Shown one piece after another: positions 17,315 through 26,611 of a stretch of 64,000 nucleotides of DNA. Numbering within the stretch: position 1 is the stretch's first letter; every line of letters begins with the position of its first letter. Under the pieces are notes generated by a model, which saw only the letters and a list, made by a program, of their open reading frames with translations, was not told the origin of the DNA and did not search any database. The DNA lies in contig QOQE01000004.1 in NCBI GenBank assembly GCA_003331935.1, positions 1-64,000 of the forward strand, written 5' to 3'. The translations under genes were made by a program, and so were the position numbers. Origin of the DNA: Alphaproteobacteria bacterium. GTDB lineage: Bacteria; Pseudomonadota; Alphaproteobacteria; Rhodobacterales; Rhodobacteraceae.

Positions 17315-18568
17315 TTGGAAGCATATATTATAGCTACCGCGTGTACAAAGTTTGAAAAAAAGCCAGATCAAACATTTAAAGACCTTACGGAGGAAGTTTA
17401 TCGCGACCTTCTTAAATCTGCTAAAGTGGAAAATGGAGATATGATCGGACAAGCGTGGTTTGGCAATTGTGGGATGGGTACATTTGGACAAAATAATATT
17501 AGAGGTCAAGTTTGTTTCACTCCCCTTATACAAAAAAAAATGTTTCCAGAGAGAATTGGCATAGTCAATGTAGAGGGAGGATGTGCTACGGGGTCTATGG
17601 CATTCCATGGAGCTTGGAAAGACGTCATTTCTGGAACAGAAGATGTATCTTTAGCGATAGGCGTGGAGAAAATTTATCAGCCAAATAGACCAGAAAAAAT
17701 TCAAGAAATATATGATGGAGGCATTGATCAGTTTGATAGAAATGAATGGTTAGATTTTTATAAATCTATAGGAGATCAACTTGACAAACCCTTCGACCCT
17801 GAAAATAAAAAAGGAACTATTTTCATGGATACTTATGGTCTTCAAGCACTTTGGCATATGAAGACCTATGGCACCACTCAAAGGCAAATAGCTCTAGCAG
17901 CTTCGAAAAATCATTTTCATGGCTCGCTAAATGATAAAGCTCAATATCAATTCAAAGTAAGCGTAGAAGATGTTTTAAATGATAGAGAAATCTCATATCC
18001 ATTAACAAGAGCAATGTGCGCACCTATTGGAGATGGTGCGGCGGCAGCTCTTATTTGCTCTAAAAAAGGACTAAAGCACTTTCCAACCGAAATTCAACAA
18101 TCAGCTATAAAAATTAAAGCGAGCGTGTTATCAGGAGGCAAATACAGAGCACCTCACGAACCGGGCCTGTCTAGAGTGGCAGCAAAAAAGGCCTATAAAC
18201 AAGCTGACTTAGAACCAAAAGATGTGAATGTTGTGGAGGTACATGACGCAACATCATTTTGTGAGATATATCAACTCGAAATGCTTGGCTTCTGCGAAGT
18301 GGGGTCAGGAGGAAAATTTATTGAAGAAGGCCATACAAAACTTGGAGGACGATTACCTGTCAATCTATCAGGCGGTTTGGTGTCAAAAGGCCATCCAGTA
18401 GGCGCAACAGGTCTCTCTATGGTACATGAGCTTGCCGTCCAGCTTAGAGGAGAAGCAGGAAATAGGCAAAGCGAAAGAAACAAAATCGGTCTTGCGGAGA
18501 ATGGCGGGGGAGTAATTGGTTTCGAAGAGGCTGCGTGCTCTGTAATAATCTTGGAAAGTTCTTGTTAG
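17315..18568 (+). CDS. Thiolase-family protein (SCP2/acetyl-CoA acetyltransferase type)
   Basis: 417 residues from a TTG at 17315, supported by AAAGGAG about nine bases upstream and by homology-like sequence from residue 1 (M-E-A-Y-I-I-A-T-A-C). Active-site nucleophile C90 lies in E-G-G-C-A-T-G-S; E-V-H-D-A (about 308-312) and G-H-P-V-G-A-T-G supply the catalytic His, matching the SCP2-thiolase subgroup. A C-terminal catalytic Cys is less clear, so it may be a non-cleaving or degradative thiolase acting on branched or sterol-derived acyl-CoA. It follows the P450 closely and is convergent with the acyl-CoA ligase, overlapping it by four bases. Confidence 0.82.
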   Translation: MEAYIIATACTKFEKKPDQTFKDLTEEVYRDLLKSAKVENGDMIGQAWFGNCGMGTFGQNNIRGQVCFTPLIQKKMFPERIGIVNVEGGCATGSMAFHGAWKDVISGTEDVSLAIGVEKIYQPNRPEKIQEIYDGGIDQFDRNEWLDFYKSIGDQLDKPFDPENKKGTIFMDTYGLQALWHMKTYGTTQRQIALAASKNHFHGSLNDKAQYQFKVSVEDVLNDREISYPLTRAMCAPIGDGAAAALICSKKGLKHFPTEIQQSAIKIKASVLSGGKYRAPHEPGLSRVAAKKAYKQADLEPKDVNVVEVHDATSFCEIYQLEMLGFCEVGSGGKFIEEGHTKLGGRLPVNLSGGLVSKGHPVGATGLSMVHELAVQLRGEAGNRQSERNKIGLAENGGGVIGFEEAACSVIILESSC

Positions 18569-20100
18569 CCCCAGTAGGGCTCTCTTAGGATTCGTTTCAA
18601 AACTTTTCCTAGTGCATTTCTAGGAAACTCTTCTCTTATTTCAACGTTATGCAATCTTTGGTGTTTTGCCAACTTTTCGTTGCACCACTTTTTAACTTCA
18701 TCGCAGTCTATCTCAACTCCATGCCGTGGGATTATAAGAGCTAAGCATGTTTCTCCCCATTTTTCATGAGGAACCCCTATCACGGTAACATCCGTTATGT
18801 CTGGATGCTTGCTTACTACCTCTTCTATGTCTACAGGAAATACATTTAACCCCCCTGATATTATCATGTCTTTTTTTCGATCGAGAATAGTTAGATAACC
18901 GTCTTCATCCAAGCTACCTATATCTCCTGATTTAATAAAACTTCTACCCCTTTGATCAGTCCATATAAGATTATTCGTGAGTTCTTCCTCGTTATAATAC
19001 TCCTTCATCATGCCTGCACCATAACCTGCTATCTCACCGGCTACGTTGGAAGGACACTCTTTTCCCTCCTCATCAATAATTTTTATCTCAAATCCCAACA
19101 CTGGAGTGCCAACAGAACCAAACTTTTTTCTCTGATCGTAAGGTTTTAACATTGTTGCAAAACCCTCAGAAAATCCATATAGTTCAAATAAGTTTTCACT
19201 GATCCTTAATAATATATTTTCTTTAATATCAAGCCTCAAAGGTGATCCAGCTGACAAGACAGTCTTCAAGGAACTGAAACAATTTTTTTGAAGGTTTTCT
19301 AAAGACAGAATCGCACTAAACTGTGGGGGTACGAGGAAAGTGTGGGTAATCTTTTCGTTCTTCACCAATTCCACAAAAGCATTTGCATCAAAACCATCCA
19401 TCACATGAAGTGTACCACCCACAAATAAGGTAGGAAGCATCATGAGCCATGTACCATTTGAATAGAGAGCTGTTGTTGTAAGAGATTTAGACTGCGAATT
19501 AAACGACATTTCGATCGCATTAGATGTTGCCCAATGACTTCTAGCTCGATGTGTTTGAACTATGCCCTTTGGCACACCTGTTGTTCCTGATGAATAAATG
19601 ATGTTGAAATTATCTTCAGGAGCACAATTATATTCGAAGCTATACTCTTTTTCTTCAAGGGCTATTTTCTCCCAACAGTTGGCGTCTCCGCCTAGAAATA
19701 GTAATTTTTCTTCACCAATATTCTTAAACTGAGACAAGTCCGAAGTGACTAAATTTACAAAATCATAGTCTGCTATAAATAATTTTGCGTTACTATTATT
19801 TACCAAAACCGTTACTTGTTCTCTAGTTAAAAGACCTGAGAGTGGCACAACACAAGCGCCCATTTTAACTATTCCAAAAATAAGCTCTATAATTTCGGGC
19901 CGATTACCTATAAGAAGTGCGATGTTATCACCTTTCTCAACTCCAATTTTCTTAAAAAAATTTGCTACTTTATTAATATTTTCTCTAAGATCTCGCCACT
20001 GCCTTTTTACCCCATCACAGCATATAGCAAGCTTTTCAGGTTGATAAGTACCGTGAGTCTCAATTACATTTAAGATATCAAAATGGGTTTTATCAATCAT
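18565..20100 (-). CDS. AMP-binding acyl-CoA synthetase
   Basis: 511 residues, ANL adenylating superfamily. The P-loop-like A3 motif is N-I-I-Y-S-S-G-T-T-G-V-P-K-G (about 167-180), the A5 region E-L-Y-G-F-S-E-G, A7 G-D-I-G-S-L-D-E-D-G-Y, A8 D-R-K-K-D-M-I-I-S-G-G-L-N-V-F-P, and the A10 catalytic Lys lies in L-G-K-V-L-K-R. It activates a carboxylic acid to acyl-AMP and then acyl-CoA. Convergent with the thiolase, it could feed the same beta-oxidation-like route. The acyl chain preferred is not predictable here. Confidence 0.87.
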   Translation of the reverse strand: MIDKTHFDILNVIETHGTYQPEKLAICCDGVKRQWRDLRENINKVANFFKKIGVEKGDNIALLIGNRPEIIELIFGIVKMGACVVPLSGLLTREQVTVLVNNSNAKLFIADYDFVNLVTSDLSQFKNIGEEKLLFLGGDANCWEKIALEEKEYSFEYNCAPEDNFNIIYSSGTTGVPKGIVQTHRARSHWATSNAIEMSFNSQSKSLTTTALYSNGTWLMMLPTLFVGGTLHVMDGFDANAFVELVKNEKITHTFLVPPQFSAILSLENLQKNCFSSLKTVLSAGSPLRLDIKENILLRISENLFELYGFSEGFATMLKPYDQRKKFGSVGTPVLGFEIKIIDEEGKECPSNVAGEIAGYGAGMMKEYYNEEELTNNLIWTDQRGRSFIKSGDIGSLDEDGYLTILDRKKDMIISGGLNVFPVDIEEVVSKHPDITDVTVIGVPHEKWGETCLALIIPRHGVEIDCDEVKKWCNEKLAKHQRLHNVEIREEFPRNALGKVLKRILREPYWG

Positions 20101-20193
20101 TTTAGAGACTCCAAATTTAATATTAAAAGCAATATCAAAAATTTATTATAAGCCTTATGATAATAGTGAATTAAAAATTAGAGAAATCAATTT

Positions 20194-21363
20194 ATGAAAA
20201 AATTATTTATTTTAGTCACTTTTTTGCTTTCTATCTGGAGCACAGTCGTACAAGGATTTTCAACGACTGCAAAAACGGCTTTTGTAATTGATAATACAAC
20301 CGGTGAAGTTCTATTATCAAAAGACATTGATAGACCTATCCCTCCTGCTTCAATGTCAAAGTTAATGACTCTATGGATGGTATTTGAAAGTTTGGATGAA
20401 GGGAAGCTAGCAATGGATGATACCTTTAAAGTGTCAAGAAAAGCATGGAAGAAGGGTGGCTCCAAGATGTTTCTCCGGGAAGGAGAGTCTGTAAAAATTG
20501 AAGACCTTATTAAGGGAGTTATCATCCAGTCAGGAAATGATGCCTGTATCGTTTTAGCTGAGGGGCTAGCAGGAACAGAGGAGAATTTCGCAGAACTGAT
20601 GACTATAAGAGCAAAAGAAATTGGATTAACAAACTCGAATTTTAAAAACTCAACCGGTTGGCCGGATCCTGACCATAAGATGAGTTCAAGTGATTTGGTT
20701 ACTCTAGCGACAAAGATAAGAGAAGAATATCCATCCTATTACTCAATATTTAATGATCTGGAGTTTACTTGGGATGGAATTAGTCAAAGGAATAGAAATC
20801 CTTTGCTTTCAATGAACCTCGGTGCTGATGGACTTAAGACCGGATACACAGATGAAGCAGGTTATGGCTTAATCGCCTCTGCAAAACAAAATGAAAGAAG
20901 AATTACTTTTGTTATTACTGGGCTTAAATCAGTTGGACAGAGAGCCCGCGAAGCAAAGGGAATAACTACTTGGGCTTTTAAGAAATTCAGATTGAGAACT
21001 TATTTTAAAAAGAATGTCACAATCCTAGAAGTACCTGTTTGGAGAGGCAAAAAAGAAAGTGTTAAGATATCGGCTGCCGACCATGTTCAACTACTTATAG
21101 CTAATGACTCAAAGAACGATCCTAAAATGCATGTAGTGCTTAAAGAACCCCTCATAGCTCCTTTGGAAAAGGGACAAAAAATTAATGGTCATTTGGTAGT
21201 CGAAACAACCTCCCTCATAAAAGAAAATAATGACAAAAAACAATTGTTTTTTCCCATAATAGTTAACGAAGATTTAGGTAGGGGCGGGGTGGTTAATAAA
21301 GTTAGCACCAATCTGCGCAATCTAAAATCTAACTTTTTCTCTCTATTTGGATCAAATCAATGA
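20194..21363 (+). CDS. dacC: D-alanyl-D-alanine carboxypeptidase (PBP5/6 type)
   Basis: 389 residues. Signal peptide to about residue 24, then a penicillin-binding transpeptidase fold with S53-M-S-K56, S113-G-N115 and K215-T-G217, the three conserved active-site motifs of class C low-mass PBPs. A beta-rich C-terminal domain with a membrane-anchoring tail follows. It removes the terminal D-Ala from peptidoglycan stem peptides in the periplasm. Its stop overlaps the tmk start (ATGA). The gene order with tmk, holB and tatD is widespread in Alphaproteobacteria. The symbol is by analogy; dacA/dacD would fit equally. Confidence 0.9.
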   Translation: MKKLFILVTFLLSIWSTVVQGFSTTAKTAFVIDNTTGEVLLSKDIDRPIPPASMSKLMTLWMVFESLDEGKLAMDDTFKVSRKAWKKGGSKMFLREGESVKIEDLIKGVIIQSGNDACIVLAEGLAGTEENFAELMTIRAKEIGLTNSNFKNSTGWPDPDHKMSSSDLVTLATKIREEYPSYYSIFNDLEFTWDGISQRNRNPLLSMNLGADGLKTGYTDEAGYGLIASAKQNERRITFVITGLKSVGQRAREAKGITTWAFKKFRLRTYFKKNVTILEVPVWRGKKESVKISAADHVQLLIANDSKNDPKMHVVLKEPLIAPLEKGQKINGHLVVETTSLIKENNDKKQLFFPIIVNEDLGRGGVVNKVSTNLRNLKSNFFSLFGSNQ

Positions 21364-21977
21364 GAGGCTTGTTTATTACTTTTGAAGGAATTGATGGTTG
21401 TGGAAAATCTACTCAAATAAATTTTCTTACAGAACGCTTTGCTAAAATGAAAAAACCAGTTGTAAAGACCGAGGAACCTGGTGGTACTGCTGGGTCAAAT
21501 GAAATAAGGAAAATTCTTCTTAGGGAAAATAATTTTCAGTGGTCAGTGGAAACTGAAGCATTACTGTTTATGGCTGCTAGGAATGATCATGTAGAAAAAG
21601 TTATAAAACCATCAATAAATGATAATAAAATTGTGATATGCGATCGATTTATGGATAGCACCTTGGTTTATCAAGGAATGCGAAGCTCTAGGGCTAAACA
21701 GTTGAGCCTAGACTTATTTCAATTAATAGCAATAAACCCAGACATAACATTTTTAATTGATATGGAGCCTGAAATAGCCTTAAGACGAGCATTGAGAAGG
21801 TCAACAAAAGAAGATAGATTTGAAAACTATGGAATTAGCTTTCAACATGAGTTGCGAAAAAATTTTCTTGATATCGCACACAAGCATAGTGACAGAATTA
21901 GGATAATTGATGGCAATCAAACTCCAGAAGATGTTGCAGCTCAAATAAATGAAAGCATTGAGCCTCTAGCTATTTGA
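21360..21977 (+). CDS. tmk: Thymidylate kinase
   Basis: 205 residues, standard size. The P-loop F-E-G-I-D-G-C-G-K-S-T is at residues 8-18, the E-E-P-G-G-T motif near 40-45 and the D-R-F-M-D-S-T segment near 97-103 match dTMP kinase. It phosphorylates dTMP to dTDP in the cytosol for DNA synthesis. It is translationally coupled to the carboxypeptidase upstream (ATGA overlap) and one base separates it from holB downstream, so these form an operon. Confidence 0.96.
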   Translation: MRGLFITFEGIDGCGKSTQINFLTERFAKMKKPVVKTEEPGGTAGSNEIRKILLRENNFQWSVETEALLFMAARNDHVEKVIKPSINDNKIVICDRFMDSTLVYQGMRSSRAKQLSLDLFQLIAINPDITFLIDMEPEIALRRALRRSTKEDRFENYGISFQHELRKNFLDIAHKHSDRIRIIDGNQTPEDVAAQINESIEPLAI

Positions 21978-21978
21978 T

Positions 21979-23043
21979 ATGATAAGGGACGAAAATGATA
22001 CGTTAGGAATATCTTTAAATCAGGAGAGTTCTGTTCTCTTTGGGCATGACAAACAGATAAGCTTTCTCTTAGATCGGTTGAGAACGAGCCAGATTCCCAA
22101 TGCATGGCTTTTTCATGGGCCAATGGGGATTGGTAAATCTTCCCTAGCGTTGAATATAGGAAAAGTATTATCAAATATCGACTTTTCAAAAAAGAACCAC
22201 GTAGTGTCTATTTCCGAACAAGATATAAGAAGGCCAAAAACTACAGCAAACATTAGCAATGTTTTCTACTGCAGAAGAAAATGGGATGACAAAAAAAAGC
22301 TTTTTCAAAAGTATATTTCCATCGAAGATATAAGAGAGTTGAATAGAAAGTTTTCCTTATCTTCTACAGATAACTCTTACAAAGTCTGCGTAGTTGATAC
22401 AACAGAGGACCTTAATATTTCTGCAGCAAATTCTCTTTTAAAGATACTTGAAGAACCTCCCAAAAACACTCTTTTCATCTTAGTTTCAAATAACCAGCAA
22501 TCTATCCTGCCCACCATTCTTTCAAGATGTCAAAAAGTTGGTTTTCAAAGATTAAATGAAAAAAATCTTGGAGATATATACGCAAGCCTTGTAAAGGAAA
22601 ATAAAGTTGAGCAAATAATAGATGCTGATGCCGTTGCGGCCTGTGACGGGTCAGTACGGAAGCTTCTAAATTTTCTAGACAAAGACTATATAAAAATTTT
22701 CAACAGCATGAAGACATTATTATTAGACTTACCGAACCTCAACAAAAGAAAAGCAATTGCATTATTATCGGGGAACAAAGACTACCTTTCTAGCAATGAT
22801 CCTGATAAATCAGCGTTTGGAATTCTTTTAAGACTACTTTCGTCTTTAGCAAAAAAAGAACTCACATTGAAGATCGGCACAGAAATTGTTAATGATGATA
22901 TTGCCTTGATTGCCGCTCATTTATATTCACAAATTTCACTTTTTAGATATCAATCATTAGAGTACAATCTTGAACCTAAGAGAGCAGTCTTCTTTGCCTT
23001 AAACACTATCGAGTTGGCCTTTGCAAAAGATAAAAAAAATTAG
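21979..23043 (+). CDS. holB: DNA polymerase III subunit delta'
   Basis: 354 residues, typical length. AAA+ fold with a Walker-A-like H-G-P-M-G-I-G-K-S-S (about 44-53), the H-P-/sensor region D-T-T-E-D-L-N-I-S-A-A-N-S-L-L-K-I-L-E-E-P-P (the hallmark of delta'/DnaX-like clamp loader subunits) and S-R-C-Q-K. It is part of the clamp loader that places the beta clamp on DNA. It starts one base after the tmk stop and overlaps the tatD start by about 23 bases. In many relatives metG lies between holB and tatD, which is not the case here. Confidence 0.92.
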   Translation: MIRDENDTLGISLNQESSVLFGHDKQISFLLDRLRTSQIPNAWLFHGPMGIGKSSLALNIGKVLSNIDFSKKNHVVSISEQDIRRPKTTANISNVFYCRRKWDDKKKLFQKYISIEDIRELNRKFSLSSTDNSYKVCVVDTTEDLNISAANSLLKILEEPPKNTLFILVSNNQQSILPTILSRCQKVGFQRLNEKNLGDIYASLVKENKVEQIIDADAVAACDGSVRKLLNFLDKDYIKIFNSMKTLLLDLPNLNKRKAIALLSGNKDYLSSNDPDKSAFGILLRLLSSLAKKELTLKIGTEIVNDDIALIAAHLYSQISLFRYQSLEYNLEPKRAVFFALNTIELAFAKDKKN

Positions 23044-23821
23044 ATCGAGTGTAATAGACAGCCATTGCCATTTGGACTTTAAGGCTTTGGCAGATGATTT
23101 ACCAGGAGTGCTACGCAGAGCAAAATCTGAGGGCGTTTTAAAAATGTTGACTATTTGTACAAACTTTAAAAAACCTGATCAGACTATTTCCTTAAGCGAA
23201 AGATTTGAAGAGATCTTTTTTGCCGCAGGTATTCATCCAAACCAACCAACTGAGGATCTACAGTTTGATAGTGAAGCCTTGCTATCTATTTGCGCACACA
23301 AAAAAATGATAGCAGTAGGTGAAACTGGTTTAGATTTTCATTATTCACAAGATAGTAAAAAAGACCAAATAAAGTCACTCATACAGCATATTGAAGTGGC
23401 CAAAGAAGCAAATTTACCTGTTATAATTCATGCAAGAAACGCAGATAACGAGATCGCAAAAATTTTATCTAAGGAGTACGTTAAAAGTGCCTTTAATTGC
23501 GTAATGCATTGTTTTTCTTCGAGCTCTTATCTTGCAAGGGAAGCACTTGACCTAGGTTTTTATCTCTCAATGTCAGGTATTATTACTTTTAAGAATTCCC
23601 AAAATCTTAGAGATATTTTTTCAAAAATACCAATAGAGAAAGTTTTAGTTGAAACTGACAGTCCTTATCTCGCTCCAACACCGCATCGCGGTAAACCTAA
23701 TGAACCCGCTTTAGTTTCCTATGTTGCAAAAACTGGAGCAGAAATTTTTGGTGTAGATGAAGATTTTTTCAGAGCTCAAACTACAAAAAATTTTTTTTCC
23801 CTTTTTAAGAAAGCACTTTAA
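23021..23821 (+). CDS. tatD: TatD family metal-dependent DNase
   Basis: 266 residues from a TTG at 23021, inside the end of holB; the conserved N-terminus I-D-S-H-C-H-L-D starts at about residue 12, so no later start fits well. Metal ligands: H-C-H (residues 15-17), E101-like glutamate in V-G-E-T-G-L-D, H in I-I-H-A-R-N, H in V-M-H-C-F-S, and D in E-T-D-S-P-Y-L-A-P. TatD enzymes are 3'-5' exonucleases or DNases linked to DNA repair and quality control. Followed two bases later by the metallo-beta-lactamase gene. Confidence 0.92.
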   Translation: MQKIKKIRSSVIDSHCHLDFKALADDLPGVLRRAKSEGVLKMLTICTNFKKPDQTISLSERFEEIFFAAGIHPNQPTEDLQFDSEALLSICAHKKMIAVGETGLDFHYSQDSKKDQIKSLIQHIEVAKEANLPVIIHARNADNEIAKILSKEYVKSAFNCVMHCFSSSSYLAREALDLGFYLSMSGIITFKNSQNLRDIFSKIPIEKVLVETDSPYLAPTPHRGKPNEPALVSYVAKTGAEIFGVDEDFFRAQTTKNFFSLFKKAL

Positions 23822-23823
23822 GA

Positions 23824-24618
23824 ATGTCTTATAAATTTAGAATTCTGGGTTGTGGATCATCTGGTGGGGTTCCACGGGTAGGTTTTGGCTGGGGAAAATG
23901 CGATCCTAAAAATAAAAAAAACAGGCGCTTACGTTGCTCTTTACTTGTTGAGAAGATGATAGATACAAAAAAAACAACAGTGTTAATAGATACCGGCCCT
24001 GATGTAAGAGAACAACTATTGCAAGCAAATGTTACTAATTTAGACGCGGTAATATATACCCATTCCCATGCTGATCATGTTCATGGAATAGACGACTTAA
24101 GGACAGTTGCTTATAAGAAAAGAGAAAAATTACCAGTATGGGCGGATAAAGAAACACAGAAAAGATTACTACAAGGCTTTTCATACATATTTAAAACACC
24201 AAAAAAGAGTAATTACCCACCAATCTGTGATTTACATCTAATAAGCTCGGCTGACGTGATTATCCAGGGTAAAGGCGGTGAAATCAATTTTCGACCCCTA
24301 TTGGTTAACCACGGTGACATTAACGCATTAGGTTTTAAAATTGGTAAATTAGCATATATTCCTGATGTTCTGGAAATTCCCTCTAAGAGTTGGAAGGATT
24401 TAGAAAATCTTGATATTTTAATAATAGACGCGCTTCGTCGAGATCCCCACCCGTCCCATACACACTTAGAAAAAACACTTCTTTGGCTTAGAAAACTAAA
24501 GCCAAAGCAAGCGATCTTAACAAACTTACATAATGACTTAGACTATTCAGAGCTAAAAAAAGAGCTTCCAAAAAATGTTGAACCAGCATTTGATGGACTT
24601 GAAATTAATATAAAATAA
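23824..24618 (+). CDS. MBL-fold metallohydrolase (PhnP-like phosphodiesterase)
   Basis: 264 residues. The zinc motif T-H-S-H-A-D-H-V-H-G-I-D-D-L-R is near 79-93, and later L-L-V-N-H-G-D (about 159-165) and D-A-L-R-R-D-P-H-P-S-H supply further metal ligands. The N-terminal L-G-C-G-S-S-G-G-V-P and cysteines are shared with PhnP-type phosphodiesterases. In Alphaproteobacteria this gene regularly follows tatD; the native role is a cyclic phosphodiester hydrolase, possibly on nucleotides, rather than antibiotic resistance. Its stop shares a base with the start of the AEC transporter gene. Confidence 0.85.
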   Translation: MSYKFRILGCGSSGGVPRVGFGWGKCDPKNKKNRRLRCSLLVEKMIDTKKTTVLIDTGPDVREQLLQANVTNLDAVIYTHSHADHVHGIDDLRTVAYKKREKLPVWADKETQKRLLQGFSYIFKTPKKSNYPPICDLHLISSADVIIQGKGGEINFRPLLVNHGDINALGFKIGKLAYIPDVLEIPSKSWKDLENLDILIIDALRRDPHPSHTHLEKTLLWLRKLKPKQAILTNLHNDLDYSELKKELPKNVEPAFDGLEINIK

Positions 24619-25553
24619 TGCTTTTTGAAATTGCTCTTATAGTTCTTCCAGTTTTTTTACTGATAACGGGAGGTTTTATTTCTTCCTATATTCAATTATT
24701 GAAAAAGAGCTTAGTTGATGGTTTAGCAAAATTTTTTCAAGATTTTGGAATACCTTTCCTTTTATTTTTCAACTTTGCGATTCTTGACCTAAATAATGCT
24801 TTCGATTTTCGGATAATAATTTCCTTTTACACTTCAATGATCATCTCTTTCATTATTATTAGTTGTGTAAGTTATTTCATATTTAAGCAACCTTACATAA
24901 ATTCGGTTACTTTAGGGTTCTGCGCAATGTTTTCTAATGGAGTTCTATTGGGACTTCCAATTAGCGAACTTGCATACGGATCTGACAGCCTCTTTACAAA
25001 TTATGCAATTATTACTGGGCATGCACCACTTTGCTACTTCGTTGGGATAACACTAATTGAGTTTGTCAAAAATGATAAAGCAAAATTTGTGCTTGGACTG
25101 AAAAATTCTGGTAAAGCTATTCTCTTTAATAATTTAGCAATAGGAATATTATTAGGTATCGGTTTTAACTTTCTTGATTTGAGTTTTTCAACAAAAACTG
25201 AGGAAATATTAAAGAGAGGTACGAATTGGGTAATTCCGCTTGCACTTTTTACAATGGGTGGTGTGCTTTATTACTATAGGATAGCTACCTCTTACATGTT
25301 GCCCTTGGCAATAATTTTCACCTCGTTAATGGTTCAGCCAACAATTGTATATTTTCTAGGTATATATTCTTGGGGTATTGAAATAGAAACACTAAGAAAT
25401 GCGATAATAATGGCTGCAATGGCTCCTGGTTTGAATGCTTATTTCTTTGCTAATTTGTACAATAATAGTAGGGAAGTAGTAGCAACAACTATATTGATTT
25501 CTACCGGTCTTACGATATTTACGTCATCCTTTTGGATATATGCTTTATCTTGA
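24618..25553 (+). CDS. AEC family (auxin efflux carrier-like) transporter
   Basis: 311 residues, hydrophobic with about ten predicted membrane segments in two repeated halves, typical of AEC or malonate/malate carrier-like permeases. Conserved-type features are N-G-V-L-L-G-L-P-I (about 110-118) in the first half and the Asn/Pro-rich M-A-A-M-A-P-G-L-N-A-Y-F in the second. It probably exports or imports an organic acid. It follows the MBL gene directly and is convergent with the small lipoprotein gene, with one base between. Substrate unknown. Confidence 0.78.
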   Translation: MLFEIALIVLPVFLLITGGFISSYIQLLKKSLVDGLAKFFQDFGIPFLLFFNFAILDLNNAFDFRIIISFYTSMIISFIIISCVSYFIFKQPYINSVTLGFCAMFSNGVLLGLPISELAYGSDSLFTNYAIITGHAPLCYFVGITLIEFVKNDKAKFVLGLKNSGKAILFNNLAIGILLGIGFNFLDLSFSTKTEEILKRGTNWVIPLALFTMGGVLYYYRIATSYMLPLAIIFTSLMVQPTIVYFLGIYSWGIEIETLRNAIIMAAMAPGLNAYFFANLYNNSREVVATTILISTGLTIFTSSFWIYALS

Positions 25554-25554
25554 T

Positions 25555-25761
25555 CTATTTCCCGTAGTGTGTGGTAAAGGACTGTTCGCATAACTTATAC
25601 ACTAACGTATCTGTGCCCTCTCCTGCTTGTCTAGCGCAGTGGGTTGCGACAGCAGCACTCCTATTCCCACCCATATAATCAGTGGGGCTATTAAAGTAGC
25701 TTGGCCCAGAACAAGACGTAAGAACCCAACACGAGATAGTAATGTAATATATTTTCTTCAA
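25555..25761 (-). CDS. Small lipoprotein, unknown
   Basis: 68 residues. A short signal peptide ends in the lipobox L-T-S-C (about residues 14-17), so the mature form would be a roughly 52-residue lipid-anchored peptide with two further cysteines (H-C-A-R and L-C-E-Q) that could form a disulfide. It lies two bases downstream of the Sel1-repeat gene on the same strand and is probably co-transcribed. I do not recognise the family. Confidence 0.6.
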   Translation of the reverse strand: MKKIYYITISCWVLTSCSGPSYFNSPTDYMGGNRSAAVATHCARQAGEGTDTLVYKLCEQSFTTHYGK

Positions 25762-25762
25762 C

Positions 25763-26527
25763 CTATTGTCCCACTTCTTTGACGTAAGTCATACACTCTT
25801 TAAACTTTTTTTCAATACATTTTCTTGATAACTGTTCAGCTTTCTTTATTTGCTCTGTGGACATTTTTGATTCTAACTCAGTTCTCAACTGAATACTTCT
25901 GCTAATGCTACCAATATCTCTTGAAAGAAAAGTTGCCAAGTTACAACTAACGTGAGCAAATGTTAGGTTTTTTTCTACGCCTCGCCCCAAAATAAAGTTG
26001 GTTGCTAATGCTAAATGGGCTTCCGGATTTCCTAATTCGGCTGATTTTTCATACCAAAAATGGCTTTCTTTAGCTTTCCCAGTTTCTTCTTGCAATAAAG
26101 AAGCAAGCCTAAATTGAGCAATATCGTCCTGATTAAACGCTGCAAGGGTATACCAATAAACAGCTTTTTCTTTATCTACGCTAGTGCCCTCACCTTTTTC
26201 ATATTTTAGCCCGACATTAACTTGTGCTTGGACATGACCAGATAATGCTGCTTTCGTGAAGAAAAGTAGTGCTTCTTTATCATTTTGCAAGACTCCATCA
26301 TATAAGAAACCTAGAAGAAAATCCGCTTCTCTACTACCGATCATTGAGGCTGATTTCCATCTTTGCAAAGCATCAGCGTAGTTTCCCTGATCATAAGAGT
26401 TAAGCCCCTCTCTTATTAGGCCTCTAGGCGATTCAGCTTCTGTAGGACCATTATGAAAACATAACCAAAAGGTTAAAAAGAACTTTGTTACTTTTAAAAG
26501 AATACTTTTAGGTTTCTTTTCTGGCAT
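25763..26527 (-). CDS. Sel1-repeat (TPR-like) secreted protein
   Basis: 254 residues with an N-terminal hydrophobic signal or anchor (about 10-28) and then four or more Sel1 repeats: G-S-R-E-A-D-F-L-L-G-F-L-Y-D-G, A-Q-V-N-V-G-L-K-Y-E-K-G, A-Q-F-R-L-A-S-L and P-E-A-H-L-A-L-A-T-N-F-I-L-G-R-G. Sel1 proteins mediate protein-protein contacts, often in the envelope. The last 60 residues contain several cysteines. It is paired with the small lipoprotein downstream and divergent from the membrane protein at 26782. A shorter Sel1-like protein lies at 29310. Confidence 0.78.
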   Translation of the reverse strand: MPEKKPKSILLKVTKFFLTFWLCFHNGPTEAESPRGLIREGLNSYDQGNYADALQRWKSASMIGSREADFLLGFLYDGVLQNDKEALLFFTKAALSGHVQAQVNVGLKYEKGEGTSVDKEKAVYWYTLAAFNQDDIAQFRLASLLQEETGKAKESHFWYEKSAELGNPEAHLALATNFILGRGVEKNLTFAHVSCNLATFLSRDIGSISRSIQLRTELESKMSTEQIKKAEQLSRKCIEKKFKECMTYVKEVGQ

Positions 26528-26611
26528 AAAATCTTTTCTCCAATCTGGCTCTTCTAGTACATACTGAATTTTATATCAAAAATATAACGCATAAAATATT
26601 CTTCATTGGAT

